The position numbers and the translations under genes were made by a program. This document shows, piece by piece, positions 23,463 through 32,397 of a DNA stretch of 64,000 bases. Source of the stretch: Bordetella parapertussis (lineage in GTDB: Bacteria > Pseudomonadota > Gammaproteobacteria > Burkholderiales > Burkholderiaceae_C). Below the pieces are notes generated by a model. The model was given only the letters and a program-made list of their open reading frames with translations. It had not been told where the DNA came from and did not search any database. Position 1 is the first letter of the stretch, and every line of letters starts with the position of its first letter. Location: the NCBI GenBank assembly GCA_945882755.1, contig CAMCWS010000001.1, positions 22,163 to 86,162 on the forward strand, written 5' to 3'.

Positions 23463-23497
23463 ATCAATCTCCAGACTTAGTCTTAGTTGCTTACCTA

Positions 23498-23624
23498 TCA
23501 AGCGTGCTTGAAGTGGTTAGAGGTATGAAATATAGAGTCAATTGTGCTTTATTCAAGCAAAAAAACAAAAATTGAACCATTTTCGGTTTATTATTAGGTC
23601 AAAACCTATTCAAATTTGCTTGAA
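23498..23624. promoter_or_regulatory. shared Rrf2-MerR regulatory region with GCTTGAA repeats
   Basis: Between the two divergent regulators lies TCAAGC-GT-GCTTGA (23498-23511), an inverted repeat with a 2-base spacer. Further copies are TTCAAGC (23552-23558) and GCTTGAA (23618-23624). A second inverted repeat, TAGGT-N4-ACCTA, lies at 23595-23608, close to the MerR start and of the type MerR dimers bind. The sites plausibly bind one or both regulators; this is seen in sequence but untested. Confidence 0.55.
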
Positions 23625-23634
23625 AGCTAAAACC

Positions 23635-24636
23635 ATGTCCCTGAATTCTTCACCTGATCGAATGGAAGGCCGCTACAGGATTGGCGCAGCGGCCAAATTG
23701 GCAGGTTTGCCTGTGGCGACTTTGCGTGTGTGGGAGCGCCGTTACTCGGTGGTCACGCCACCGAAAACCGATGGCGGGCACAGGCTCTACAGCGACCATG
23801 ATGTGCTCAAGGTCACCTTGCTCAAAAGCTTGACGCAACAAGGTCACGCCATCAGTACCTTGTCTGACCTAGACATTGCGTCCTTGCAAAGTTTGTTGAA
23901 TGACTCTCGCCAAGCTGGGCAGGTACATGCGGCGCGTCAGGTGCTGCCCGCGGTGATTTCATTGGTGGTGGTGGGCTACAACTTGGCGTCCCGCTTAGAA
24001 ACCCAAAAGTTCACCCTGAGTTTTGGCCATGCCAGCTTGAAGGTGGTGCAGGTGTTCACTGATTTGCAAGACGCCTTGTCCTCAGCCGAAATACCTGCGG
24101 TGGACGATGCCTCAACCATGTTGGTGCTGAGTCAGTCTTCGGTGCTCTCCAACTATGCCGAGGATATTTTGCGACTCCAGCAGCGTTTGAAGGTCAGCAA
24201 AGGCTTATTGATTTACCGTTATGCCTCGGACCAAGTGATACAAGACCTCAAAGATGCGGGACTGCTTTTGCGTCGTGAGCCGGTGTCTGACAGCGATCTC
24301 AGTGACATCATGCAATCGGTACTTTTTGTGGACCCGTCTCGGCATGTTTCGCAACTCTCGGCCAAAACCATTCCTGCACGCCGGTATTCCGATCAGGTGC
24401 TGCGGCGAGTCGCTGCTATTTCAACCCAAGTGCTGTGCGAGTGCCCTCGCCATGTGGCAGAGCTGATTGAACAGCTCAGCAGTTTTGAAAAATACAGCAG
24501 CGAATGTTTGAACAGCTCTGTTAACGATGCCAAGCTGCACGCCTATCTGGCTGCTGTCTCTGGCACGGCTCGGGCTTTGTTTGAGGAAGCTTTGCATAGG
24601 GTGGCGCAGCAAGAGGGTATAGACTTGTCAGAGTGA
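23635..24636 (+). CDS. MerR-family regulator with degenerate cobalamin-binding-like C-terminal half
   Basis: The ATG at 23635 gives a 333-residue protein. The MerR helix-turn-helix is clear: YRIGAAAKLAGLPVATLRVWERRY followed by the wing TPPKTDGGHRLYSDHDV. The remaining 250 residues resemble the helical-plus-Rossmann arrangement of CarH/LitR photoreceptor regulators in length, but I see no H/E-x-x-x-H or DxHxxG cobalamin signature. A ligand other than B12, or none, is therefore likely. The last codons overlap an alternative GTG start of serC. The gene may be co-transcribed with serC, though the functional link is unclear. Confidence 0.8.
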   Translation: MSLNSSPDRMEGRYRIGAAAKLAGLPVATLRVWERRYSVVTPPKTDGGHRLYSDHDVLKVTLLKSLTQQGHAISTLSDLDIASLQSLLNDSRQAGQVHAARQVLPAVISLVVVGYNLASRLETQKFTLSFGHASLKVVQVFTDLQDALSSAEIPAVDDASTMLVLSQSSVLSNYAEDILRLQQRLKVSKGLLIYRYASDQVIQDLKDAGLLLRREPVSDSDLSDIMQSVLFVDPSRHVSQLSAKTIPARRYSDQVLRRVAAISTQVLCECPRHVAELIEQLSSFEKYSSECLNSSVNDAKLHAYLAAVSGTARALFEEALHRVAQQEGIDLSE

Positions 24637-24641
24637 CCCCT

Positions 24642-25724
24642 ATGAACCGCGTTCTCAATTTCAGTTCCGGCCCTGCCACTTTGCCTGAGGCCGTTTTGCG
24701 TCAAGCTGCCAGCGATATGCTCGATTGGCAGGGAAGCGGCATGTCCGTCATGGAGATGAGCCACCGTGGACCTGAGTTCACCCAGATCTTGGCTCAAACC
24801 CAGTCGCTCTTGAAAAGCTTGTTGGCTATTCCTGACAATTACTGCGTGTTGTTGTTGCAAGGTGGGGCCATTGCAGAAAACGCGATCGTGCCCATGAACC
24901 TGATCGGTACAACAGGACAGGCCGACTATGTGGTCAGTGGCAATTGGTCGCACAAGTCCATGCAAGAAGCCGCTCGTTATGGCCGGGTTCATCTGGCCGC
25001 CAGTTCCGAGGCCCAAGGCTTCTCCTGTATGCCAGACCTTGCCTCCTGGCAGTTGTCAGACAAGCCCGCTTATGTGCATTTTTGTAGCAATGAAACCATC
25101 GGTGGCGTGGAGTGCCATTGGACGCCCAGCACGGGAGACGTGCCTTTGGTGGCCGATATGTCTTCCAACATCATGTCGCGGCCTTTGGACGTGTCGCGTT
25201 ATGGATTGATTTATGCGGGTGCACAAAAGAACATGGGGCCTTCAGGCGTGACCTTGGTGATTGTTCGCCGTGACTTGATGGGCCATGCACTGGCGTCAAC
25301 GCCCTCAGCCTTCAACTACCAGTTGCAAGCGGACAACGAGTCCATGTACAACACGCCGCCCACCTATGCCATCTACATCATGGGCTTGGTTTTGCAGCAT
25401 ATCCATGACGAAGGTGGTTTGCCCGCCATGGCAGAGCGCAACCTTGCGAAGTCGCAGTTGCTCTATGACTTTTTAGACCACAGCCGCTTCTTCAGCAACC
25501 GTGTGCGCCCTGCAGACCGCTCTCGCATGAACGTGACGTTTTATTTGCGCGATGAATCCTTGAACACAGCCTTCCTCGAAGCTGCGCAAGCGCAAGGCAT
25601 GGTGCAACTGCGTGGCCACCGTATCGCTGGTGGTATGCGAGCGTCCATTTACAACGCTATGCCGATTTCAGCGGTACAAAAATTGCGCGACTTTATGTTC
25701 GCGTTTGAAAAACGTCACGCTTGA
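24642..25724 (+). CDS. serC: phosphoserine aminotransferase
   Basis: A 360-residue class V PLP enzyme from the ATG at 24642 (a GTG at 24633 is an in-frame alternative). It opens NFSSGPATLPEAVLRQ, a serine-aminotransferase hallmark. The PLP lysine is in YAGAQKNMGPSG. RMNVTFYLRDE and HRIAGGMRASIYNAM near the C-terminus match SerC. It transaminates 3-phosphohydroxypyruvate to phosphoserine, and also serves pyridoxal phosphate synthesis. Beta- and gammaproteobacterial SerC is of this length. It is convergent with the E1 gene and overlaps its 3' end by 10 bases. Confidence 0.95.
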   Translation: MNRVLNFSSGPATLPEAVLRQAASDMLDWQGSGMSVMEMSHRGPEFTQILAQTQSLLKSLLAIPDNYCVLLLQGGAIAENAIVPMNLIGTTGQADYVVSGNWSHKSMQEAARYGRVHLAASSEAQGFSCMPDLASWQLSDKPAYVHFCSNETIGGVECHWTPSTGDVPLVADMSSNIMSRPLDVSRYGLIYAGAQKNMGPSGVTLVIVRRDLMGHALASTPSAFNYQLQADNESMYNTPPTYAIYIMGLVLQHIHDEGGLPAMAERNLAKSQLLYDFLDHSRFFSNRVRPADRSRMNVTFYLRDESLNTAFLEAAQAQGMVQLRGHRIAGGMRASIYNAMPISAVQKLRDFMFAFEKRHA

Positions 25725-28342
25725 GCCAGCGCTACCCGCGCTGCTTTGGCAATGTGTTGCGCATCCACTTGGAAAAAATGTCTTAACTCTGCACGGGTGT
25801 CGCTGCGACCAAACCCATCGGTGCCCAATGCAATGTAACGACGGTTGGGTGGCAAGTAGGCTCGCACACTTTCGGCAACTGCCCTGACATAGTCGGTGGC
25901 AGCAATCACGGGTCCGTGCGTGTTACTCAGCTGTGCAGTGACAAACGGTGTGAGGGTTTTGCCGTCTGCCAAGGCCGCTTGCTCGCAAGCTTGGCCATTT
26001 CGGGCAAGTTCACTCCAACTCGTCACACTGAACACCTGCGACGCGATGCCTTCCTTTACCAACGAGTCGGCAGCTTGCATCACCTCTCGCAAAATAGCGC
26101 CAGAGCCCAAAAGCGTCACTTCGGCTTTGGCTTTGGGCAGCGTTGAGCGGTTATCGGCTAGCAGGTACATACCTTGCAATATCTCCGCTTCAGTGCCGGT
26201 TTTCAGGTCAGGCTGTGCATAGTTTTCGTTCATCAGGGTGATGTAATAAAACACATCTTTTTGTTCGACCATCATCTCCCGCATCCCTTGGTCGACGATG
26301 ACCGCCATTTCGCAAGCGAAGGCTGGGTCATAAGCTTTGCAATTGGGGATGGTGGCCGCCACCAAATGGCTGGTGCCGTCTTGGTGCTGCAAACCTTCGC
26401 CCCCCAAGGTGGTGCGCCCTGAGGTGGCACCCAGCAAAAAGCCTCTGGCGCGTTGGTCTGCGGCGGCCCATATCGCGTCACCCACCCGTTGGAAACCGAA
26501 CATGGAGTAGTAAATGTAGAAGGGCAGCATGGCCAAGCCATGAACGCTGTAACTGGTGGCTGCAGCTGTCCAACTGGCAATCGCACCAGCTTCGCTGATG
26601 CCCTCTTCCAAAATTTGGCCATCCATGGCTTCGCGGTAACTCAGCACCGAGCCAATGTCTTCGGGTTCGTACTTTTGCCCCACGCTGGAATAAATCCCCA
26701 CTTGTTTGAACAGATTTGCCATGCCAAAGGTACGCGCTTCATCCGCCACGATAGGGACGATGCGTGAGCCGAGTTGGGGGTCTTTCATGAGGTTTCCCAG
26801 CAAGCGCACAAAGGCCAGGGTGGTCGACATCTCTTTGCCATCGGCTTGAACGGCAAAGCTCGCGTAGCTGCTGATGGCTGGTACCCCAATGGTTTCGCAA
26901 GCGGTTTCACGCTTGGGCAAGTAGCCTCCCAGTTGTTGACGCCGCGCATGGAGGTATTGCATCTCTGGGCTGTCGTCTTTCGGTTTGAAAAACGCCAGTT
27001 CTTTGGCTTGCTCGTCGCTCAAAGGAAGATTGAAGCGGTTGCGAAACTCTAGGAGCGCCATGTCATCGAGTTTTTTCTGGCTGTGGGTGGTCATCTTGCC
27101 TTGACCGGCTTGTCCCATGCCATAGCCTTTTTTGGTGTGCGCCAAGATGACGGTGGGTTGGCCTTGGTGAGCCGCTGCAGCCGCATAAGCCGCGTGGATT
27201 TTTACCAAGTCATGACCGCCTCGCTTCAAGCGGTCAATTTGCTCATCGCTCAGACCTTGAGCAAGTTGGGCAAGCTCGGGGTTTTGGCCAAAGAAGTTAT
27301 CGCGGTTAAAACGCCCATCTTTCGCGGCGAAGGTTTGCATTTGTCCGTCCACCGTGTTGGCAAAGGCGCGAACCAACGCTTGCTGGGTGTCTCTTGCAAA
27401 TAAGCCGTCCCAGTCGCTGCCCCAAATGAGTTTGACCACATTCCATCCCGCACCGCGAAAGAGTTTTTCCAGTTCGTCAATGATGCGCCCGTTACCGCGA
27501 ACCGGACCATCCAAGCGCTGCAGGTTGCAATTGACCACCCATACCAAGTTGTCCAATTTTTCGCGTGAGGCCAGCGTCAATGCGCTCATGCTCTCGGGCT
27601 CGTCCATTTCCCCATCGCCAAACACGCCCCAAACTTTGCGCTGACTGCAGTCCAGCAGTTGGCGGTGCGACAAATAGCGCATGAAGCGCGCATGGTAGAT
27701 AGAGCTGATGGGCCCAAGCCCCATTGAGCCTGTGGGGAACTGCCAAAAATCGGGCATCAACCAAGGGTGAGGGTAGCTGGAGAGGCCCCGTGCACCCGCT
27801 TTGGGTGCGCTGAGTTCTTGGCGGTAATGCGCTAAATCTTGTTCGCTTAAGCGCCCCTCTAAATAGGCTCTTGCATAAACGCCAGGCGCACTGTGCGGTT
27901 GGAAAAAAACCAAATCGCCGCCGTGTTGTTCATTGCGGCCGTGAAAGAAATGGTTAAACCCCACCTCAAACAAATCGGCCGCACTGGCGTAGCTGGCGAT
28001 ATGGCCGCCCAATTCTCCATAGGCAGCGTTGGCCCTCGCCACCATCGCCAAGGCGTTCCAGCGCATCAGCGAGGCAATTTTTTCTTCGATGGCCAAATCG
28101 CCAGGAAAGGGCGCTTGAACATCCACGGCAATGGTGTTGACATAAGGTGTGACCAACTCCGGCGACCAGTCCAATTGGTTTTGGTGAGCCAGCGCCACCA
28201 ACTGGTCCAGCAAAAAACCTGCTCGCTCAGCGCCATGTTGCAGAACTACGGCGTTGAAAGCTTCACGCCACTCGGCGGTCTCTTGTGGATCTTCATCCAA
28301 GTTGGCAGAAGGGAAGGATGGGTTGAAGAGGCGTTTGTTCAT
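25715..28342 (-). CDS. homodimeric 2-oxoacid dehydrogenase E1 (AceE/MdeB type)
   Basis: An 875-residue thiamine-diphosphate enzyme from the ATG at 28342; a TTG nine bases upstream is less likely. FGDGEMDEPESMSALTLA is the ThDP/Mg motif, and NCNLQRLDGPVRGNGRIIDELE plus AHTKKGYGMG are AceE signatures. It would decarboxylate pyruvate or a related 2-oxo acid and pass the acyl group to an E2 lipoyl protein. No aceF or lpd follows, and an Lrp/AsnC-type regulator is divergent from it. Orphan AceE-like E1s beside such regulators include MdeB, a 2-oxobutyrate dehydrogenase E1 of methionine catabolism. Which substrate it uses is therefore open. Confidence 0.92.
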   Translation of the reverse strand: MNKRLFNPSFPSANLDEDPQETAEWREAFNAVVLQHGAERAGFLLDQLVALAHQNQLDWSPELVTPYVNTIAVDVQAPFPGDLAIEEKIASLMRWNALAMVARANAAYGELGGHIASYASAADLFEVGFNHFFHGRNEQHGGDLVFFQPHSAPGVYARAYLEGRLSEQDLAHYRQELSAPKAGARGLSSYPHPWLMPDFWQFPTGSMGLGPISSIYHARFMRYLSHRQLLDCSQRKVWGVFGDGEMDEPESMSALTLASREKLDNLVWVVNCNLQRLDGPVRGNGRIIDELEKLFRGAGWNVVKLIWGSDWDGLFARDTQQALVRAFANTVDGQMQTFAAKDGRFNRDNFFGQNPELAQLAQGLSDEQIDRLKRGGHDLVKIHAAYAAAAAHQGQPTVILAHTKKGYGMGQAGQGKMTTHSQKKLDDMALLEFRNRFNLPLSDEQAKELAFFKPKDDSPEMQYLHARRQQLGGYLPKRETACETIGVPAISSYASFAVQADGKEMSTTLAFVRLLGNLMKDPQLGSRIVPIVADEARTFGMANLFKQVGIYSSVGQKYEPEDIGSVLSYREAMDGQILEEGISEAGAIASWTAAATSYSVHGLAMLPFYIYYSMFGFQRVGDAIWAAADQRARGFLLGATSGRTTLGGEGLQHQDGTSHLVAATIPNCKAYDPAFACEMAVIVDQGMREMMVEQKDVFYYITLMNENYAQPDLKTGTEAEILQGMYLLADNRSTLPKAKAEVTLLGSGAILREVMQAADSLVKEGIASQVFSVTSWSELARNGQACEQAALADGKTLTPFVTAQLSNTHGPVIAATDYVRAVAESVRAYLPPNRRYIALGTDGFGRSDTRAELRHFFQVDAQHIAKAARVALAQA

Positions 28343-28371
28343 GCTTGCCAATATAGCGAAAACACAGCCAA

Positions 28372-28388
28372 ATAAATATCTTATTTAT
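28372..28388. promoter_or_regulatory. AT-rich palindrome, candidate Lrp/AsnC operator
   Basis: ATAAATA (28372-28378) and its complement TATTTAT (28382-28388) are separated by TCT. The 17-base site sits in the 106-base gap between the divergent E1 and Lrp-type genes. Size and AT-rich symmetry suit Lrp-family boxes. The assignment is inferred from position. Confidence 0.55.
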
Positions 28389-28448
28389 AGCTACCAAGAC
28401 ATAATTCAAAGCATAAAATATGTTAAAAATTGATTTTGGAGATATTTT

Positions 28449-28928
28449 ATGTATTTGGATTCCACTGATTACAAAATATTAGATCAGTTACAGCAAAACA
28501 GCGCCATCACCAATGTCGAGTTGGCCAAGCGGGTGCATTTGTCACCCTCGCCTTGTCTGAACCGGGTCAAGGCGCTTGAAACGTCGGGCGTCATTCAAAA
28601 GTATGTGGCGTTGACCGACCCCAAAGCCTTGGGTCTGGGCTTGAACGTCTTCATCTCCATCAGCTTGAAAGAGCAGTCCAAGCAGACCTTGGCCGAGTTT
28701 GAGCGGCGTATTGCCGACCATGATGAGGTGATGGAGTGCTACCTCATGACCGGTGACTCGGATTATTTGATTCGTGTGGCCATCGCCGATATGGCAGCTT
28801 TGGAAAAGTTCATTTTGGAGCAACTCTCGCCCATTCCAGGCGTCGAAAAAATACGCAGCAGTTTTGCTCTGAAACAGGTTCGCTACAAAACGGCTTTGCC
28901 ACTCAAGCCTGCACCCATTACTTCTTGA
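28449..28928 (+). CDS. Lrp/AsnC-family transcriptional regulator
   Basis: A 159-residue feast/famine regulator. The N-terminal HTH is [38 protein letters not shown], and the C-terminal ligand (RAM) domain includes [18 protein letters not shown]. Members sense amino acids and assemble as octamers. It has a good TTGGAG ribosome site and is divergent from the E1 gene 106 bases away. The arrangement resembles mdeR/bkdR-type regulators that activate 2-oxo-acid dehydrogenase genes, so it probably controls the E1. Its 3' end overlaps the convergent TPR gene by 11 bases. Confidence 0.93.
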   Translation: MYLDSTDYKILDQLQQNSAITNVELAKRVHLSPSPCLNRVKALETSGVIQKYVALTDPKALGLGLNVFISISLKEQSKQTLAEFERRIADHDEVMECYLMTGDSDYLIRVAIADMAALEKFILEQLSPIPGVEKIRSSFALKQVRYKTALPLKPAPITS

Positions 28929-29355
28929 ATTTGGCAATGGATTTTTTTAAATCCACGTATTCCTCGCACTGAGTGCCGCATATGGTTTCAAGTGAGGCCA
29001 GTTGCTCTTTGGCTTTTTCGAGTTGCTTGGTTTGTACATAGGCTTGGCCAAGATACTCATGCGCTCCGCGGTGGTTGGGATCAATGCGCAAGGCTTCCTT
29101 GTAGTTGAAGATGGCCTCAGGGTAGCGTCTATTGTGGCGCAAGCTGTACCCCAGCAGGTTGAATCCATCGGCGTTGTTGGGGTTGGCTTTGACAAATTTT
29201 TCCAAGCTTGCGATGGCAGAACCCCAATCTTTTTTGTCGATCAAGGCTTTGGCCGACTCCAGGTCAGGCGGGGCATTGCCATCAGAAAGATCGGCTGCCA
29301 AGACCGTACTTAAACAAATAAACAAGCTACAAAACAGGGAGAAAATAGTTTTCAT
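28918..29355 (-). CDS. exported TPR protein
   Basis: A 145-residue protein from the ATG at 29355, with GGAG upstream. It has a signal peptide ([22 protein letters not shown]) and about three tetratricopeptide repeats: [27 protein letters not shown], then [25 protein letters not shown]. TPRs mediate protein contacts; the partner is unknown. Two Cys near the C-terminus ([10 protein letters not shown]) may form a disulfide in the periplasm. The in-frame start at 29409 would precede the signal peptide and is rejected. Confidence 0.85.
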   Translation of the reverse strand: MKTIFSLFCSLFICLSTVLAADLSDGNAPPDLESAKALIDKKDWGSAIASLEKFVKANPNNADGFNLLGYSLRHNRRYPEAIFNYKEALRIDPNHRGAHEYLGQAYVQTKQLEKAKEQLASLETICGTQCEEYVDLKKSIAKFKK

Positions 29356-29488
29356 GTGGGTTGCTCCAGGCGCATAAGTGACAAGAATGTACCGATTATG
29401 TCTATACAAGGCCTGCCCCCGTCAACGACTACCGATGTAAATAGCGATAATTCCCCGAATTCTGAATTCAGGTCTTGAGGAGCACCCT

Positions 29489-30370
29489 ATGAAATTGACG
29501 CAAGCGCAGCACGAGCAATTTGACAAAGAAGGCTATTTGTTTTTCCCCGGTTTGTTCAACCCAGAAGAAACACGTGTCATGGTGGAAGAAGTTCCGCGCC
29601 TCTACAGCCGACGTGAAGCTTTCAATGTGCGAGAAAAAGGCAAAGACGCGGTTCGCACCAATTTTGCGGCGCATATGTACAGCGAGCCTTTTGCAAAATT
29701 AGCCCGACACCCCCGCATGATTGAGCCGGTGGAGGACTTGTTTGGCGAGAAGCTTTACATGCACCAATTCAAAATTAACGGCAAGATGGCCTTTGAGGGT
29801 GACGTGTGGCAATGGCACCAAGACTACGGCACTTGGCTCAATGACGACATGATGCCCACTGAACGCGCCATGAACGTGGCGATTTTTTTGGACGATGTGA
29901 ACGAATTCAACGGCCCTTTGATGTTCATTCCTGGCAGCCATAAAAAAGGCGTGATCGATGCCAAGCACGACTTGACCACCACCAGCTACCCCTTGTGGAC
30001 CGTTGACAACGACCTCATCAGCCAATTGGTTGAACGTGCCGGTGGCAAGAAAGGCGGCATTGTCAGCCCCACGGGTCCTGCAGGCTCCATGATTTTGTTT
30101 CACAGCTGCTTGGTTCACGCTTCTGCCAGCAATTTGTCGCCTTGGAACCGCGTGAGTGTGTATTTGAGCTTGTGTGCCGTTAGCAACCACATTCGTCGCC
30201 ACAAGCGCCCAGAATTCATTGCCCATCGCAACTTCGCACCCATTGAGTGCTTACCAGATGACTGCTTGTCCAAGTCTTACCCTGTGGATTTGCCTTGGGC
30301 CAATGGCTTGCCTGCCAGTGCTTTGGTGACCACCGACGTTCCTTTTGACCAAACCAAAGAAGCCGCATGA
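29489..30370 (+). CDS. phytanoyl-CoA dioxygenase (PhyH) family Fe(II)/2-oxoglutarate oxygenase
   Basis: A 293-residue double-stranded beta-helix oxygenase. The iron triad is visible as H110-x-D112 (WQWHQDYGTW) and distal H210 (SCLVHASASN). An Arg in NRVSVYLSL is the likely 2-oxoglutarate contact. FDKEGYLFFPGLF is the typical N-terminal segment. Closest visible style is the EctD/PhyH group that hydroxylates small polar molecules. Strong GAGGAG ribosome site. The stop overlaps the start of the SAF-domain dehydrogenase (ATGA), so hydroxylation and a dehydrogenation step are probably successive in one pathway. Confidence 0.9.
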   Translation: MKLTQAQHEQFDKEGYLFFPGLFNPEETRVMVEEVPRLYSRREAFNVREKGKDAVRTNFAAHMYSEPFAKLARHPRMIEPVEDLFGEKLYMHQFKINGKMAFEGDVWQWHQDYGTWLNDDMMPTERAMNVAIFLDDVNEFNGPLMFIPGSHKKGVIDAKHDLTTTSYPLWTVDNDLISQLVERAGGKKGGIVSPTGPAGSMILFHSCLVHASASNLSPWNRVSVYLSLCAVSNHIRRHKRPEFIAHRNFAPIECLPDDCLSKSYPVDLPWANGLPASALVTTDVPFDQTKEAA

Positions 30371-31707
30371 GTTTGCACCTTCAACTGCAGCAGCGTGAGC
30401 GAGACAACCATCCCATACGCGTTGCGCTGATTGGCGCTGGCAAATTTGGCGCCATGTACCTAGCCCAAGTTCCGCGTACGCCGGGTGTGCATTTGGCAGG
30501 CATTGCAGATTTATCCCTTGCAAGCGCCAGAACCAATTTGGCCCGTGTAGGTTGGCCCGAGCATCAATCGCAGGCCAAGTCCTTGGACGATGCGTTCAAG
30601 CAGAGACAGACTTTTCTGACAGAAGATTGGCGCTCACTGGTGAGCGACCCCCGCATTGATGTGGTGGTGGAATGCACTGGCAACCCCATCGCAGCGGTCG
30701 AGCATTGCCTTGCTGCGTTTGATCACGGCAAGCATGTGGTCAATGTCACGGTGGAAGCCGATGCGTTTTGTGGCCCTTTGCTTGCAAGAAAAGCGGCCCT
30801 TGCTGGTGTGGTGTATTCCTTGGCGTTTGGCGATCAACCTGCGTTGATTTGTGATTTGGTGGATTGGGCGCGTACCTGCGGTTTTCCTGTGGTGGCGGCG
30901 GGTCGTGGTCACAAGTGGTTGCCGCATTTTTCGGAATCCACACCCGACACGGTATGGGGCAACTATGGTTTAACCCCAGAGCAAGCCAGCCGTGGCGGCT
31001 TGAACCCCAAAATGTTCAACAGCTTTTTGGATGTCTCCAAGCCCTCCATCGAAAGCACAGCCGTGGCCAACGCCACCGGTTTGGATGTCCCTAGCAACGG
31101 TTTGCTGTACCCGCCGGCCAGCGTGGAAGACATTCCATTTGTGACACGTCCCATCAGCGAGGGTGGTGTGTTGGAGCGCAAAGGCATGGTGGAAGTGATC
31201 TCTTCCTTAGAGGCCAATGGCCGAGTCATCCCTTACGACATTCGCATGGGTGTGTGGGTGACCGTGGAGGCTGAGACCGATTACATCAAGCACTGTTTTG
31301 AAGAGTACAACGCCCACACAGACCCCACGGGGCGCTATTTCACTTTGTACAAGCGCTGGCATTTGATCGGCCTTGAGGTGGGGATGTCGGTGGCCAGTGT
31401 GGCGCTTCGTGGTGAACCTACGGGGGTGGCTCAAAGCTGGAATGCGGATGTGGTTGCCACCGCCAAGCGTGATTTGCAAGCAGGGGAAACTTTGGATGGT
31501 GAGGGCGGCTATACCGTGTGGGGCAAGTTATTGCCCGCCACGACCTCTGCCAAGATGGGAGGCTTGCCACTGGGGTTGGCGCATCAAGTGAAATTGATCC
31601 GTGCGGTGAAAAAAGGCCAATCCCTTTGCTGGGACGATGTGGCCATGGACACCACCTTACCCGCCTACCGCATCAGAATGGAAATGCAAGAAATGTTTGC
31701 TGCCTAA
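30367..31707 (+). CDS. homoserine-dehydrogenase-like oxidoreductase with SAF domain (COG4091)
   Basis: A 446-residue protein. The N-terminal Rossmann domain starts RVALIGAGKFGAMYLAQV, and a conserved middle has VVVECTGNPIAAVEHC. The C-terminal 80 residues (AQSWNADVVATAKRDLQAGETLDGEG) form a SAF domain, as in antifreeze-like and altronate-dehydratase proteins. This combination is the COG4091 'predicted homoserine dehydrogenase' group, whose members act in sugar-acid breakdown. The real substrate is not visible. It is translationally coupled to the PhyH gene, and a hairpin overlaps its stop codon. Confidence 0.88.
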   Translation: MSLHLQLQQRERDNHPIRVALIGAGKFGAMYLAQVPRTPGVHLAGIADLSLASARTNLARVGWPEHQSQAKSLDDAFKQRQTFLTEDWRSLVSDPRIDVVVECTGNPIAAVEHCLAAFDHGKHVVNVTVEADAFCGPLLARKAALAGVVYSLAFGDQPALICDLVDWARTCGFPVVAAGRGHKWLPHFSESTPDTVWGNYGLTPEQASRGGLNPKMFNSFLDVSKPSIESTAVANATGLDVPSNGLLYPPASVEDIPFVTRPISEGGVLERKGMVEVISSLEANGRVIPYDIRMGVWVTVEAETDYIKHCFEEYNAHTDPTGRYFTLYKRWHLIGLEVGMSVASVALRGEPTGVAQSWNADVVATAKRDLQAGETLDGEGGYTVWGKLLPATTSAKMGGLPLGLAHQVKLIRAVKKGQSLCWDDVAMDTTLPAYRIRMEMQEMFAA

Positions 31708-31730
31708 GGTTTACCTTAGGAAGATTTTTT
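31703..31730 (+). terminator. hairpin terminator with T tract
   Basis: CCTAAGG (31703-31709), loop TTTA, CCTTAGG (31714-31720), then AAGATTTTTT. The stem spans the stop codons of both convergent genes. A run of T follows on the plus strand, consistent with an intrinsic terminator for the PhyH operon. Confidence 0.65.
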
Positions 31731-32372
31731 CTTCATCTCAGAACGCAGCACCTTCATCAGCAGCATCCATTCGCCGCCGTTTTGAACCGTGAAGGTGAAT
31801 TTTTCGTTCATGCCATTGTTCATTTGAATTTCATGCCAGTTGGCAAACAATGACAAACCTTTGATACGCGTAGCGCTTTCGGTGAAAGAGATCTCGATAT
31901 GGATAAAAGAGATGTCTTCATTGCTGTCAAAAGATTTGAAATACAAGCCGTCTGAGAGCAAATACAAAACGCCTGTGGGCAGTGTGAAGCGATTGGACGT
32001 GTTGGCAGGGCCATAGGCAATGATGGTTTTATTGATGAGTTCAACCGGAATGCTTTGCCGAATAATTTGCTGTGTATCGTTGGTTTTATAAAAGGCAAAG
32101 GCCAGGCCAAGTCCAATCGCCACCCATGCATAAAGTGCATTGCCCGTGAAAAGGAAAATGGCCAAAGCCACGAGCAAAAAAGGAGTGGATAAATCCAGAC
32201 GCATCTCCCACGGGCCACGCGAGATGAGCAGCGAGCTGTTGTCCAGGGTGTTGGCCAAGATGAGCGGCGAAATATTGGGTTTTTCGTTTTGCACATGCGG
32301 CAGTTGCGAACCGCAGTTTTGGCAAAAAACATTTTCGCTAGGGTTGATGAAGTAGCAACTGGTGCAAATCAT
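31716..32372 (-). CDS. zinc-ribbon membrane protein, unknown function
   Basis: A 218-residue protein. The start MICTSCYFINPSENVFCQNCG is a zinc ribbon with two CxxC pairs (C3, C6, C17, C20). It is followed by two hydrophobic helices near residues 65-95 (FLLVALAIFLFTGNALYAWVAIG). The remainder is a soluble domain ending in a strongly basic KVLRSEMKKKSS. I do not recognise the soluble domain. It is the third gene of a leftward group with another zinc-ribbon protein and a membrane-anchored protein; the functions may be linked. Confidence 0.75.
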   Translation of the reverse strand: MICTSCYFINPSENVFCQNCGSQLPHVQNEKPNISPLILANTLDNSSLLISRGPWEMRLDLSTPFLLVALAIFLFTGNALYAWVAIGLGLAFAFYKTNDTQQIIRQSIPVELINKTIIAYGPANTSNRFTLPTGVLYLLSDGLYFKSFDSNEDISFIHIEISFTESATRIKGLSLFANWHEIQMNNGMNEKFTFTVQNGGEWMLLMKVLRSEMKKKSS

Positions 32373-32397
32373 GGGGCGCTTTCAGAATTTGCGTGCA

